From an uncultured beta proteobacterium (GTDB taxonomy: Bacteria > Pseudomonadota > Gammaproteobacteria > Burkholderiales > SG8-39), in NCBI GenBank assembly GCA_903859155.1, contig CAIOLO010000130.1, forward strand, positions 27,866-91,865: DNA of 64,000 bases, given 5' to 3'. Under the pieces are notes generated by a model. The model was given only the letters and a program-made list of their open reading frames with translations, was not told the origin of the DNA and did not search any database. A program made the position numbers and the translations under genes. Positions 43,721 through 52,568 of this stretch are shown here, one piece after another (position 1 is the first letter of the stretch; each line of letters starts with the position of its first letter).

Positions 43721-45496
43721 TCATGACGTTTTGTTATCCGGCACCCTTTTAAGAATTGCGAACTCCTTGATCAGATTGGAATATTCGGCTCGCTCGTCGC
43801 CGGACAGTCCGCCGGACTGACTCTTCTTGCTGAGGTCATCGAAGCGTCCTTGCAACCGCCCGGCCTGCAGACGCTGCAAGGCGTGCCGAAACTCTATTTC
43901 CATGTCTTCGCCCTCGATCTGCATGTCCATCAGGCTTGCCTGAGCTTCCACCAGTATCCTCGCGTGAGCGGTCGCTTTGAATTGCTCGATAATCAACGCG
44001 CCAGATGCCTCTGGCGCAGTACGTGCGTATTCTGCTAACGCCATCAGGGCGCGGCTTGCCGCATGCTGCAGGTCTAGCAATTCGAGCGGCAGGTCAAGGA
44101 CCAGACGGGGTTGGTTCATCACGCACCGCAACAGCAATAGCTCTAGAGTCCCGTCCACGGGTGCGCGCGCGCTTCGGCTATTTTTTGGCGCCGAATTGCG
44201 ACGGGGCTCGAATCTTCTCGAAGTGGCAATATCGGTCAGGGTCCCGGCCTGCTCGTAGGTCACGTCCGCAGCTGTGCCAAGTTGCTTGAGCAACTGTAGC
44301 TGCAAAGCCGGTGAGGATATGCGCTTCAAAAGTGGCTTTGCATCGGCAATCAGCCTCGAACGTCCCTCGAGGCTGGTCATGTCGACACGACTACGGAGTT
44401 CGGCGAGCAAAAACTCCGAAAGGGGACGCGCCTCGGCGAGGATCGCCTCGAATGCCTTGGCACCTTGCGCGCGCACAAAACTGTCTGGGTCGTCTTCGTT
44501 CGGGAGAAACAGGAACCGTACTGCCTTGTTATCCGCCAAAACTGCCAGCGAAACTTCGAGCGCGTGCCAAGCGGCACGACGCCCGGCGGCATCACCGTCG
44601 AAACAAAAAACGATTTCATCGGTCTGGCGAAAGAGCTTTTGAACATGCACGCTGGAGGTCGCGGTGCCCAAGGTTGCCACTGAAAATTCTATGCCGTGCT
44701 GCGCTAGCGCGACGACGTCCATGTAGCCTTCGACAACAATGGCCCTCCCGCGGGTACGAATGGCGCCTCGCGCCTGAGACAATCCATAGAGTTCCTGGCC
44801 TTTTTCGAATAAGGGGGTTTCCGGAGAGTTGAGGTATTTCGGCTCTCCTGCACCCAGGACACGACCGCCAAAGCCAATCACCGATCCGCGTTGATTGAGA
44901 ATCGGAAACATGATGCGATCACGGAACCTGTCATACCGCCGCCCGCCTTCAGCGTCGATGACCAATCCCGCCTCTTTCAGCGACTTATCGGCATAATCAC
45001 TGAAGACCGTCTGCAGGTTCTGCCAACCTGGGGGTGCGTAACCTATGCCGAAGCGTGCCGCGATTGTTCCCGTCAGTCCCCTACCCTTCAGGTATGCAAT
45101 GGCCTGCGGCGAAACCTTGAGTTGCTCCCGGTAATAGTCGCTGGCTCGCTGCAGGACTTCGTAAAGATCCGGACCGCCGGAATCCTTTGTGCCGCTTCGC
45201 GGTTCGTAGTCGGGCATCTTCATGCCTACCGATTCCGCGAGGTCCTTGACGGCATCGACGTAGCCCAGCCCTTGATACTCCATCAGGAACGATATGGCAT
45301 TACCATGGGCGCCACATCCAAAGCAATGATAAAACTGCTTGCTGTGGCTGACAGTAAATGACGGCGATTTTTCACTGTGAAACGGACAACATGCGGAGTA
45401 ATTGGCACCACCTTTTTTAAGCGGCACATAACGCTCGATCAGGTCGACGATGTCGATGCGATTGAGCAGGTCCTGCTTGAAGGAATCAGAAATCAC
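43721..45496 (-). CDS. dnaG: DNA primase
   Basis: A 591-residue DnaG that makes RNA primers for replication. The zinc-ribbon (C37, H40, C58, C61 in CPFHSEKSPSF and CFGCG), the TOPRIM domain with VEGYMDVVALAQHG and FCFDGDAAGRRAA, and a C-terminal DnaB-interacting region are visible. The GTG at 45496 gives VISDSFKQDLL, the normal N-terminus; a longer frame from a TTG at 45541 adds 15 residues without family support. The next gene, rpoD, begins 109 bases downstream. yqeY lies upstream. Confidence 0.95.
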   Translation of the reverse strand: MISDSFKQDLLNRIDIVDLIERYVPLKKGGANYSACCPFHSEKSPSFTVSHSKQFYHCFGCGAHGNAISFLMEYQGLGYVDAVKDLAESVGMKMPDYEPRSGTKDSGGPDLYEVLQRASDYYREQLKVSPQAIAYLKGRGLTGTIAARFGIGYAPPGWQNLQTVFSDYADKSLKEAGLVIDAEGGRRYDRFRDRIMFPILNQRGSVIGFGGRVLGAGEPKYLNSPETPLFEKGQELYGLSQARGAIRTRGRAIVVEGYMDVVALAQHGIEFSVATLGTATSSVHVQKLFRQTDEIVFCFDGDAAGRRAAWHALEVSLAVLADNKAVRFLFLPNEDDPDSFVRAQGAKAFEAILAEARPLSEFLLAELRSRVDMTSLEGRSRLIADAKPLLKRISSPALQLQLLKQLGTAADVTYEQAGTLTDIATSRRFEPRRNSAPKNSRSARAPVDGTLELLLLRCVMNQPRLVLDLPLELLDLQHAASRALMALAEYARTAPEASGALIIEQFKATAHARILVEAQASLMDMQIEGEDMEIEFRHALQRLQAGRLQGRFDDLSKKSQSGGLSGDERAEYSNLIKEFAILKRVPDNKTS

Positions 45497-45695
45497 ACAG
45501 ATGCCGTTTCGATGCCGGAAAACCCTGACTGTTGACGCCAATTAGGTCTTTATAAGCCATATTGCAGCTTACGCAAAGTCACCGGGACCGACGGGGAATC
45601 TGCCGCGACGACCTAGGGTTTAAAGCGAACCGCGTCAGATTTTGACTTCCTCTTGGAATTTCAGCGGTGAGCAGAGGTTCGTGTATCAACTCCGC

Positions 45696-46142
45696 CTAAC
45701 CGGCGAGTTTTGTCTTGACCAGCGCAGAAACGCGACTCATATCGGCTCGCCCTGCCAAGCGTGCCTTTAGCACACCCATGATTTTGCCCATCTCCTTGGC
45801 ACTCGCGGCACCAATTTCGGCAATCGCATGGTCGATTTCGGTCGATATTTCGTCCTCGGAAAGCTGCTGCGGCAGATACGACTGCAACAAATTGAGCTCG
45901 TAGGATTCCACATCGGCAAGGTCCTGGCGCTTCGCTGCCAGATATTGACCGATGGAGTCCCGGCGTTGCTTGATAAGTTTCTCGATGATGGCCAACACAT
46001 CGGCATCGGCAAGTATCACCCTCTCATCGACCTCTTTTTGCTTGAGGGCGGCCAGCAGCAAGCGAATGGTCGAAAGCCGCTGCGATTCCCTGGCCCGCAT
46101 TGCGGCTTTCATGTCTTCGGTAATTCGTTCCTTCAGCGACAT
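45696..46142 (-). CDS. yqeY: GatB/YqeY domain protein
   Basis: A 148-residue YqeY protein of usual length. MSLKERITEDMKAAMRAREKE-type start, RLSTIRLLLAALKQKEVDER, then QRRDSIGQYLAAKRQDLAD and LQSYLPQQLSEDEI are family blocks. It resembles the tail of the GatB amidotransferase subunit, but its function is unclear. The ATG at 46142 starts the family N-terminus; the longer frame to 46178 has no support. It stands between rpsU and dnaG, a usual place. Confidence 0.93.
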   Translation of the reverse strand: MSLKERITEDMKAAMRARESQRLSTIRLLLAALKQKEVDERVILADADVLAIIEKLIKQRRDSIGQYLAAKRQDLADVESYELNLLQSYLPQQLSEDEISTEIDHAIAEIGAASAKEMGKIMGVLKARLAGRADMSRVSALVKTKLAG

Positions 46143-46250
46143 GAGTTTGTAACCAATCGAATACTCAACCCGAACCACTCCGGCAATAGTCGCGGCAGAG
46201 AGTCAAGGTAGACATCAAACAGCAAATGCGCAAAAGCGCAAAAGCGAACA

Positions 46251-46294
46251 CGGCGCGAGGAGAAGCAGAAATCTCTGCTCACTCAATCGCGCCG
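46251..46294 (-). terminator. Hairpin between rpsU and yqeY
   Basis: CGGCGCGA (46251-46258) pairs with TCGCGCCG (46287-46294), with an inner AGCAGA/TCTGCT stem. On the minus strand a moderately T-rich stretch follows. It may cut transcription after rpsU and lower expression of downstream yqeY-dnaG-rpoD, as known in this operon type. Confidence 0.5.
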
Positions 46295-46322
46295 CCCCGT
46301 ACCGGCCGAACTTCCGTCTAAA

Positions 46323-46535
46323 TCAATACAACTTCGGCGGCAGGGTCTGACTGCGTAATCGTTTATAACGACGCTTGATTGCAGCCGCCAGCTTGCGCTT
46401 GCGCTCTGCAGTGGGCTTTTCATAGAATTCCCGGGCACGCAACTCGGTTAGCAACCCAGTCTTCTCAACCGTGCGCTTGAAGCGGCGTAACGCTACTTCA
46501 AAGGGCTCGTTTTCCTTGACGCGAACTGTCGTCAT
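46323..46535 (-). CDS. rpsU: 30S ribosomal protein bS21
   Basis: A 70-residue bS21. [25 protein letters not shown] and [26 protein letters not shown] are the whole-family pattern. It binds the 30S subunit near the anti-Shine-Dalgarno region and helps initiation. It opens the macromolecular-synthesis block. A promoter with an extended -10 (TGCTAGAAT) lies 40 bases upstream. It diverges from tsaD. Confidence 0.98.
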   Translation of the reverse strand: MTTVRVKENEPFEVALRRFKRTVEKTGLLTELRAREFYEKPTAERKRKLAAAIKRRYKRLRSQTLPPKLY

Positions 46536-46574
46536 GCGGCTTTATCTCCAGAACCAAATGCGGAAAAGGCGCGG

Positions 46575-46583
46575 ATTCTAGCA
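46575..46583 (-). promoter_or_regulatory. Candidate extended -10 promoter of rpsU block
   Basis: The minus strand reads TGCTAGAAT, a TGn-extended -10 element, about 40 bases before the rpsU ATG. There is no good -35 at 17 bases, which an extended -10 can do without. It sits in the rpsU-tsaD divergent gap. Confidence 0.4.
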
Positions 46584-46713
46584 CAGCTTGTGGGTTCAAT
46601 GGCCACTGGCGAACGCCACCGAATTCCCAGCCCTCGGCCGTACATGCTGAGCGCAGGCGCACGGGGCATAATACCCGGAAAACTTCAAGTATTTGATAGC
46701 GAAGGACAAAACC

Positions 46714-47724
46714 TTGCTGGTGCTAGGAATTGAAACATCGTGTGACGAAACAGGCGCTGCTTTGTATGACAGCGCCTCAGGCCTGCTTGCCCAGGCACTT
46801 TATTCGCAAATCTCCCTGCATGACGAATACGGAGGCGTGGTGCCGGAGCTTGCCTCGCGCGATCACATACGCAGACTCCTTCCGCTGGTCAGCGAAGTCT
46901 TGTGCCAGGCACGTCTGCGCCTGCAGGATCTCGATGCCATCGCCTATACCCGCGGACCGGGTCTTGCCGGAGCGTTGTTGGTCGGAGCAAGCGTCGCAAC
47001 AGCGCTGGCCATGGGATTGGCGATTCCCGCAGTTGGTATCCACCATCTCGAGGGACACCTGCTTTCCCCGCTGCTCGCGAGTAACCCGCCCTCGTTTCCT
47101 TTTGTCGCATTGCTCGTCTCCGGTGGCCACACGCAGATTATGAAAGCCATTGAAGTCGGTCGCTATGAACTCCTGGGGGACACGCTCGACGATGCAGCGG
47201 GCGAGGCCTTCGACAAGACCGCAAAACTCCTCGGTCTGCCCTATCCCGGGGGAGCAGCGCTTGCAAAGCTTGCCGAAAGCGGGTCAGCAAGCCGCTTTCG
47301 ACTGCCCCGCCCAATGATGGATTCGAAAAACCTTGATTTCAGTTTCAGCGGCCTGAAGACTGCGGTGGCAATGGCCTGCGCGGGGGTTAATCTCGACGAT
47401 CAGGCTCGGGCGGATATCGCGGCATCGTTCCAGGAAGCGGTTGTAGATGTGCTTGTCGCCAAATGCGTCAATGCCATGGATTTGACCTGCATGAACACGC
47501 TAGTGGTAGCTGGCGGTGTAGGCGCGAACGCGGCTTTGCGAAGCGCCCTGGATGCTGCGGGAGCAGGAAATGCGTTTTCTGTTCATTACCCAGCCATCGA
47601 ATATTGCACGGATAACGGCGCCATGATCGCATTGGCTGGAGCATTGCGAATGACCAGTTGTGCTCAAACCAATCTTCACCGTGACTTTAACAGCAGGCCT
47701 CGCTGGGACTTGGCCGACCAATAG
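46714..47724 (+). CDS. tsaD: tRNA N6-adenosine threonylcarbamoyltransferase
   Basis: A 336-residue TsaD, the catalytic subunit that adds the threonylcarbamoyl group to A37 of ANN-decoding tRNAs. [19 protein letters not shown] is the family start, H111 and H115 (HHLEGHL) bind iron/metal, and VSGGHTQ and [12 protein letters not shown] belong to the ATPase-like fold. The TTG at 46714 gives that start, with GAAGGA eight bases ahead; the frame from a TTG at 46693 is not needed. It diverges from rpsU. Confidence 0.97.
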   Translation: MLVLGIETSCDETGAALYDSASGLLAQALYSQISLHDEYGGVVPELASRDHIRRLLPLVSEVLCQARLRLQDLDAIAYTRGPGLAGALLVGASVATALAMGLAIPAVGIHHLEGHLLSPLLASNPPSFPFVALLVSGGHTQIMKAIEVGRYELLGDTLDDAAGEAFDKTAKLLGLPYPGGAALAKLAESGSASRFRLPRPMMDSKNLDFSFSGLKTAVAMACAGVNLDDQARADIAASFQEAVVDVLVAKCVNAMDLTCMNTLVVAGGVGANAALRSALDAAGAGNAFSVHYPAIEYCTDNGAMIALAGALRMTSCAQTNLHRDFNSRPRWDLADQ

Positions 47725-47785
47725 GCAAATGCGGCATTGCCGGGGTTGCCCTCCCTCCTACAGGATTCCCCCATTCGGCGGATCG

Positions 47786-48406
47786 TCATCGCCCGTTTGG
47801 AGGCTGCGCGCCACCGCCAAACCGACCCTCGGTGCCGGCAAACAGGCGCCCAATATTGGCCCGATGGCGCCAAATCAAAAGCGCAGCAATGAAAATGACC
47901 GCAATAGCCATCAAATCAATTTTAAAAAGCAGCAGATATGCAAAAGGCGCAAACAGCGCCGCGATCAATGCTGCCAGGGACGAAATACGGAAAAACACGA
48001 ATATCAAAACCCACGTGGCTATGGTTCCAAACCCCAACCAGGGATGAATCGCCAGGAGTATTCCTGCCGCCGTCGCCACGCCTTTGCCTCCTTGAAATCG
48101 GAAAAACAGTGGCCACAGGTGACCAGCAAAGGCCGCCAGCGCAACCGCCGCGACCACGCCGGAATACAGGTCGAAATGCTTTCCCATTGCCTGTGCAAGC
48201 ACTAAGCAAAGCCAGCCCTTACCCGCGTCGCCGATCAGCGTCAATGCAGCAGCAGCGCGTTTGCCGGTCCGCAAAACGTTTGTCGCACCAGGATTTCCAG
48301 AGCCATAGTTGCGCGGATCCGGCAAACCGAAGATGCGACTCACTATAACGGCGAATGAGAGCGAGCCGATCAGGTACGCGCAAATGGCAATAGCAATTTC
48401 AATCAT
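47786..48406 (-). CDS. plsY: Glycerol-3-phosphate acyltransferase PlsY
   Basis: A 206-residue membrane acyltransferase that uses acyl-phosphate to acylate glycerol-3-phosphate, first step of phospholipid synthesis. [14 protein letters not shown] is in the first helix, [15 protein letters not shown] is the motif 1 region, and [14 protein letters not shown] the motif 2 region. It has about five membrane helices. The length matches. It diverges from folB. Confidence 0.96.
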   Translation of the reverse strand: MIEIAIAICAYLIGSLSFAVIVSRIFGLPDPRNYGSGNPGATNVLRTGKRAAAALTLIGDAGKGWLCLVLAQAMGKHFDLYSGVVAAVALAAFAGHLWPLFFRFQGGKGVATAAGILLAIHPWLGFGTIATWVLIFVFFRISSLAALIAALFAPFAYLLLFKIDLMAIAVIFIAALLIWRHRANIGRLFAGTEGRFGGGAQPPNGR

Positions 48407-48517
48407 GGGGATTAATCTTTACGCAGGACGCCGCGAACAGCGACACCATACAATAGAATGTGCAACTAGCGGTCAATGTGGCACCCATCCCGCCCAAATC
48501 TATTCTGCGGAACCCAG

Positions 48518-48871
48518 ATGGACATTGTATTTATTCGTGAACTTCGCCTGCCCGCGTGGATTGGACTCTACAAACACGAAAAAGTCGCGCAGCAGACCAT
48601 CGAACTGGATATTGAATTCGGACTGCCAAGCGACTCGGTTTTTAAAACGGGTAAGGTAAAAGACACCATAGACTATGGCACCGTCAGCGAGAGAATACGG
48701 TCGATCCTGGATTCCGAGCGATTTGGGCTGGTGGAATCCCTTGCGGAGTGCATAGCAAAACTGCTCCTCGATGAATTTCAGTCGCCAAGGGTCACGATAA
48801 CCGTGACGAAACTGGGCGTTCTCAAAGATGCAAAACGGGTGGGAGTCCGCATCGAACGCAGTTCCAGATAG
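48518..48871 (+). CDS. folB: Dihydroneopterin aldolase
   Basis: A 117-residue FolB in folate synthesis; it splits dihydroneopterin to hydroxymethyl-dihydropterin and glycolaldehyde. MDIVFIRELRLPAWIGLYKHEK at the start, DTIDYGTVSERIRSIL, LVESLAECIAKLLL and VTVTKLGVLKDAKRVGVRIER are family blocks. The ATG at 48518 begins that pattern; the longer frame to 48476 is not supported. It diverges from plsY. Confidence 0.95.
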   Translation: MDIVFIRELRLPAWIGLYKHEKVAQQTIELDIEFGLPSDSVFKTGKVKDTIDYGTVSERIRSILDSERFGLVESLAECIAKLLLDEFQSPRVTITVTKLGVLKDAKRVGVRIERSSR

Positions 48872-48986
48872 GAACGATTCAACGGTCTGAATTGATGATC
48901 CGGCAACCAACAACCCCAGATGCGATCATGGCGATTCAGGCGTATCGATGCGAGGCAATGTTCTGCCCCATCTTCAAGACATGGCA

Positions 48987-49898
48987 TCACCCCCTCGGAT
49001 GATGTTTTGCGTGCAGTGCCTTGAGCCTCTCTTTGGCGACGTGAGTATAAATCTGGGTGGTTGATATATCCGAATGACCAAGCAGAAGTTGCAATACCCG
49101 CAAATCCGCCCCATGGTTGAGCAGGTGCGTCGCGAACGCATGCCGCAGTGTGTGGGGGGAGGGCTTTTTCCCAGGGATCGCGATCGCTGCTCGCCGCTTT
49201 AACAGGTACCAGAATGCCTGGCGAGTCATGCAATTGCCGCGGGCGGTCACAAACAGATAGTCACTGGCGCGACCCGCCAATATTTCCAGCCTTGCGTCAC
49301 GCTGAAAGCGATCGATCCAACTGCTCGCCTCTTCGCCAAGCGGCACCAACCGTTCTTTCGCACCTTTGCCCAGCACCCGAACCACACCGGTATTCAGATC
49401 GACGCAGGATAGCTTCAGGTTCACCAACTCAGATACGCGAAGCCCGCAGGCGTATATGAGTTCGAGCATCGCGCGGTCCCTGACGCCGCTGGCGCTCTCA
49501 ACATCCGTTTCGGCAAGAAGCGCTTCTACGTCCGCCTCGCTCAAAGTCCTCGGAAATCTCTGCCCCGTCTTGGGAGAATTCACCCGGATTGTCGGATCGA
49601 GGGAAACCCGTCCCCTTTGCAACGAGAATCGATATAAGCGCTTTAAGCTGGAAATAAGTCTTGACTGGGTGCTTTTCCGAATGGCGACCTGCGCGGACGC
49701 GCGGTGAGCAAGATACGCGGTTATATCCTCCTCTGCAGCTTCAACCAGGCTCTTGCCGCGGGCATGAAACAACCACTCGCCAAACAGGCGCAAATCCCGC
49801 CGATAGGATTCGATGGTGTTCCGTGACAGTCCATCCTCGAGCCAAATCGAGTCACAAAACTCGTCCAATAGCCCGACATTTGGTTCGCTGTTCACCAT
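48987..49898 (-). CDS. xerD: Site-specific tyrosine recombinase XerD
   Basis: A 303-residue tyrosine recombinase that resolves chromosome dimers at dif together with XerC. The core domain has the full set: R154 (CGLRVSEL), K178 (GKGAKER), H249 and R252 (HTLRHAFATHLL), H275 (LLLGHSDIST) and Y284 (QIYTHV). The N-terminal part has the SAM-like DNA-binding region. Length and layout match XerD rather than an integron or phage integrase. It is a single gene. Confidence 0.96.
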   Translation of the reverse strand: MVNSEPNVGLLDEFCDSIWLEDGLSRNTIESYRRDLRLFGEWLFHARGKSLVEAAEEDITAYLAHRASAQVAIRKSTQSRLISSLKRLYRFSLQRGRVSLDPTIRVNSPKTGQRFPRTLSEADVEALLAETDVESASGVRDRAMLELIYACGLRVSELVNLKLSCVDLNTGVVRVLGKGAKERLVPLGEEASSWIDRFQRDARLEILAGRASDYLFVTARGNCMTRQAFWYLLKRRAAIAIPGKKPSPHTLRHAFATHLLNHGADLRVLQLLLGHSDISTTQIYTHVAKERLKALHAKHHPRG

Positions 49899-50188
49899 GT
49901 TGCACGTTCACGATTCAGCAACCAGCACTCGACATTTATGGGAGCACTCACGCCGCGGTGCGCGAATTGCCAAGCGGGTTTCATGTGATGGCCGAAATTC
50001 AAAATCGATTCCCCAAATTGCGCTTCCCATCAGAGAATTGTTTGCAGGCAAAGAGGAAGTCGGTATAGGTACGGTTTCTCCTCGCGCATGCAAGGATACC
50101 GCCTGCCGGCTTTGAGGTGACGCCTCCCCTGATACAATTTGGCATCCATTTCGCCAACCGAACCTCTCCTTAGGGAGACCACTCAAAA

Positions 50189-51409
50189 ATGAACAAACCC
50201 TTCGATTCTCTCCCGGCAGAAAAACTTGCCTACGTTCGTGCAAGAACAGACAAGTATTTCACCAAATCCCGAGAAATTGTGGAGCGCTTCGGGGACCGCA
50301 CCGTCACCTATGGCGTGTTCCTGCGGCATGGTGTCATTTGCGCTGCGAACCCGGCCATTGACTTTTTGCGACAGTATTACCCATCGGATGCGACCCCGCT
50401 GCGGATTACCCGCTTGTATGAAGAAGGAGCTTTCGTACCCGATCAAAAGCCGATATTTACGTATAGCGGATCGTTTGCGGCATTGGTTGAACTTGAAACG
50501 CTGATCCTTCAAAGAACAGGTGTTGCGTGCGTTTGTGCCTATAACGCCTACAAGATGGCGATGAGCCTGAAAAAGATCGGATTCATCGACATGCATGCCC
50601 GCCATTCATCTGGGGACGATTTTTCGCTTCTGGCCGCCTACGGTGCATCGGTGGGTTCAAGAATTGCAAAACTGGGCGGGGCAATTGGATTCATCGGCTG
50701 CTCGCAGGATTTGACGGCGCATTTCTACGGCCAGGACAGGGGCGTCGGAACCATGCCGCACGGACTGATCGGTTATTCAGGATCAACGCTTCGCAGTGCC
50801 CAGATGTATGTAGAGACCCACCCGGCGGACAACCTGACGGTTCTAATCGACTACTTTGGCGCCGAGTACACCGATGCCATCGAGCTTTGCCGCTGGTGGT
50901 ACAACGAGTACCTGCCCGGAGATCCATCGGGTTCACGAATGCTGAGTCTGCGCCTGGATACGCACGGCGAACGCTATGCCGAAGGGCTTACCTATGATCA
51001 CTCGGTGGAAATCGTCGCCGACTGGCTGCATGTACCGAACGAGTACGAAGCGGTGCGATACGTCATGGGCGAAGAGGCCTTCGACGCCGACAGCTTGAAT
51101 ATCACCAAGGACAGGGTGCGTCGGGTTCTGTTCGGCACCGGCGTATCCGTTGCGAGCGTGATCCATCTGCGCAAGCTTCTTGATGCCAACGGTTTCAATG
51201 CCTGCAGAATCGTAGGATCGTCGGGTTTCAACCTTTTCAAATGCAAGATGTTCGCGAATGCTCGTGCGCCGCTGGATGTAGTTGGGACCGGATCATTTAT
51301 ACCTGAGAATTTTTCAGACACCTTCGCGACTGCCGACATCTACATGTATGACGGCATTGCAAGAGTCAAACTTGGGCGCGAAAAGTTATTTCACGGATTG
51401 AAGCCCTGA
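50189..51409 (+). CDS. Nicotinate phosphoribosyltransferase-family protein
   Basis: A 406-residue protein of the NAPRTase family that makes nicotinate mononucleotide from nicotinate and PRPP in NAD salvage. YVRARTDKYFTKSREIVERFGD, GTMPHGLIGY with the likely phospho-histidine H191, VLIDYFGAEYTDAI, SLRLDTHGERYAEG and VVGTGSFIP with the PRPP-binding loop are typical. It is nearer the archaeal/Gram-positive-type short form than E. coli PncB. The ATG at 50189 has GGGAG upstream. It is convergent with the Kor operon. A different base could be its substrate. Confidence 0.85.
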   Translation: MNKPFDSLPAEKLAYVRARTDKYFTKSREIVERFGDRTVTYGVFLRHGVICAANPAIDFLRQYYPSDATPLRITRLYEEGAFVPDQKPIFTYSGSFAALVELETLILQRTGVACVCAYNAYKMAMSLKKIGFIDMHARHSSGDDFSLLAAYGASVGSRIAKLGGAIGFIGCSQDLTAHFYGQDRGVGTMPHGLIGYSGSTLRSAQMYVETHPADNLTVLIDYFGAEYTDAIELCRWWYNEYLPGDPSGSRMLSLRLDTHGERYAEGLTYDHSVEIVADWLHVPNEYEAVRYVMGEEAFDADSLNITKDRVRRVLFGTGVSVASVIHLRKLLDANGFNACRIVGSSGFNLFKCKMFANARAPLDVVGTGSFIPENFSDTFATADIYMYDGIARVKLGREKLFHGLKP

Positions 51410-51511
51410 GTCAACGCCCAGGCCATAAGCGCGGAAGTCGCGCCCCCGTCAGTTCCACCAACACTTAAAATCCTGGAGAAGCGGGGGGCGACTCTTCAAG
51501 CCCCAGGGGTC

Positions 51512-52567
51512 TTAGCGCAATGACGCATTTATGTGCTCAAGTACGGCCGCACCGGGACAAAGTTCCCTTGCGGTGAGCTTGTTGAGAGATACGCTTACCG
51601 TATTCAAATGCACGTGCAGATCCTCTGCCTCGCGATCAAGGTAAAGCAAACCTGTCAGAACCTCGCCCCTCGCATGGTGCTGTCCAATCTGGTCAATCGC
51701 CTTGAGGCGATCGGTCGGGTCATATTCCGGCCGCGTTTTTCGAAGCCGCATTATGGAACCATCGTGTTGCGGCACATCAATCACCTCCCCTTCAGCGTAA
51801 TCGACGCTTATCGCGTCGCGTGACGGCCAGAAATCCAGCCGGTTTACCGAATCATTGTGTTCGCGAACATAGTCGTAGCTCTTGGTGCTGCCCGGATGAT
51901 TGTTGAATGCCACACAAGGGCTGATGACGTCGATGAAGGAAGCGCCAGGGTGCGAAATTGCGGCTTTGATGAGTGGCACCAACTGCTTCTTGTCGCCTGA
52001 AAAACTGCGCGCCACAAACGTCGCGCCAAGTTGCAACGCCAGGGAAGCCATGTCGATGGGTGAATCGCTGTTGACGATGCCGCGCTTGGACTTGGAACCC
52101 TGATCTGCGGTAGCCGAAAACTGGCCTTTGGTGAGGCCATAAACACCATTGTTTTCAACTATGTAGGTCATGTTGACGCCGCGTCGCATGACGTGCGCGA
52201 ACTGCCCGATCCCGATCGACGCGGAATCGCCATCACCTGAAACACCCAGATACACCAGGTCGCGGTTCGCCAGATTTGCACCGGTAGCCACCGAGGGCAT
52301 GCGACCGTGCACGCTGTTGAATCCGTGGGAATTTCCCAGAAAATAATCGGGCGTCTTGGAACTGCAACCGATACCCGACAGTTTGGCGACTCGATGCGGC
52401 TCAATATTCAATTCCCAGCAAGCCTGGATGATGGCCGCAGAAATTGAATCGTGCCCACAGCCTGCACACAAGGTCGAGACTTTTCCCTCGTAGTCACGCC
52501 TGGTATAGCCGACTTTATTGACCGGTAAAGTTGGGTGGTGAAGGCGGGGTTTGGTGAGATAAGTCAT
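51512..52567 (-). CDS. korB: 2-oxoacid:ferredoxin oxidoreductase beta subunit (KorB type)
   Basis: A 351-residue TPP-binding subunit of a 2-oxoacid:ferredoxin oxidoreductase, likely 2-oxoglutarate type. CAGCGHDSISAAI (C34, C37) begins the iron-sulfur and TPP region; GVSGDGDSASIGIGQF (GDGD at 111-114) with YIVENNGVYGLTKGQ is the TPP motif. It passes electrons from the decarboxylation to ferredoxin or to the flavoprotein partner. It starts one base after the korA stop. It is the last gene of the operon. Confidence 0.92.
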   Translation of the reverse strand: MTYLTKPRLHHPTLPVNKVGYTRRDYEGKVSTLCAGCGHDSISAAIIQACWELNIEPHRVAKLSGIGCSSKTPDYFLGNSHGFNSVHGRMPSVATGANLANRDLVYLGVSGDGDSASIGIGQFAHVMRRGVNMTYIVENNGVYGLTKGQFSATADQGSKSKRGIVNSDSPIDMASLALQLGATFVARSFSGDKKQLVPLIKAAISHPGASFIDVISPCVAFNNHPGSTKSYDYVREHNDSVNRLDFWPSRDAISVDYAEGEVIDVPQHDGSIMRLRKTRPEYDPTDRLKAIDQIGQHHARGEVLTGLLYLDREAEDLHVHLNTVSVSLNKLTARELCPGAAVLEHINASLR

Positions 52568-52568
52568 G

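Noticed and set aside
48987..49898. Tyrosine recombinase as a sign of a mobile element
   Set aside because: The protein is a normal XerD and is flanked by housekeeping genes with no attachment repeats seen.
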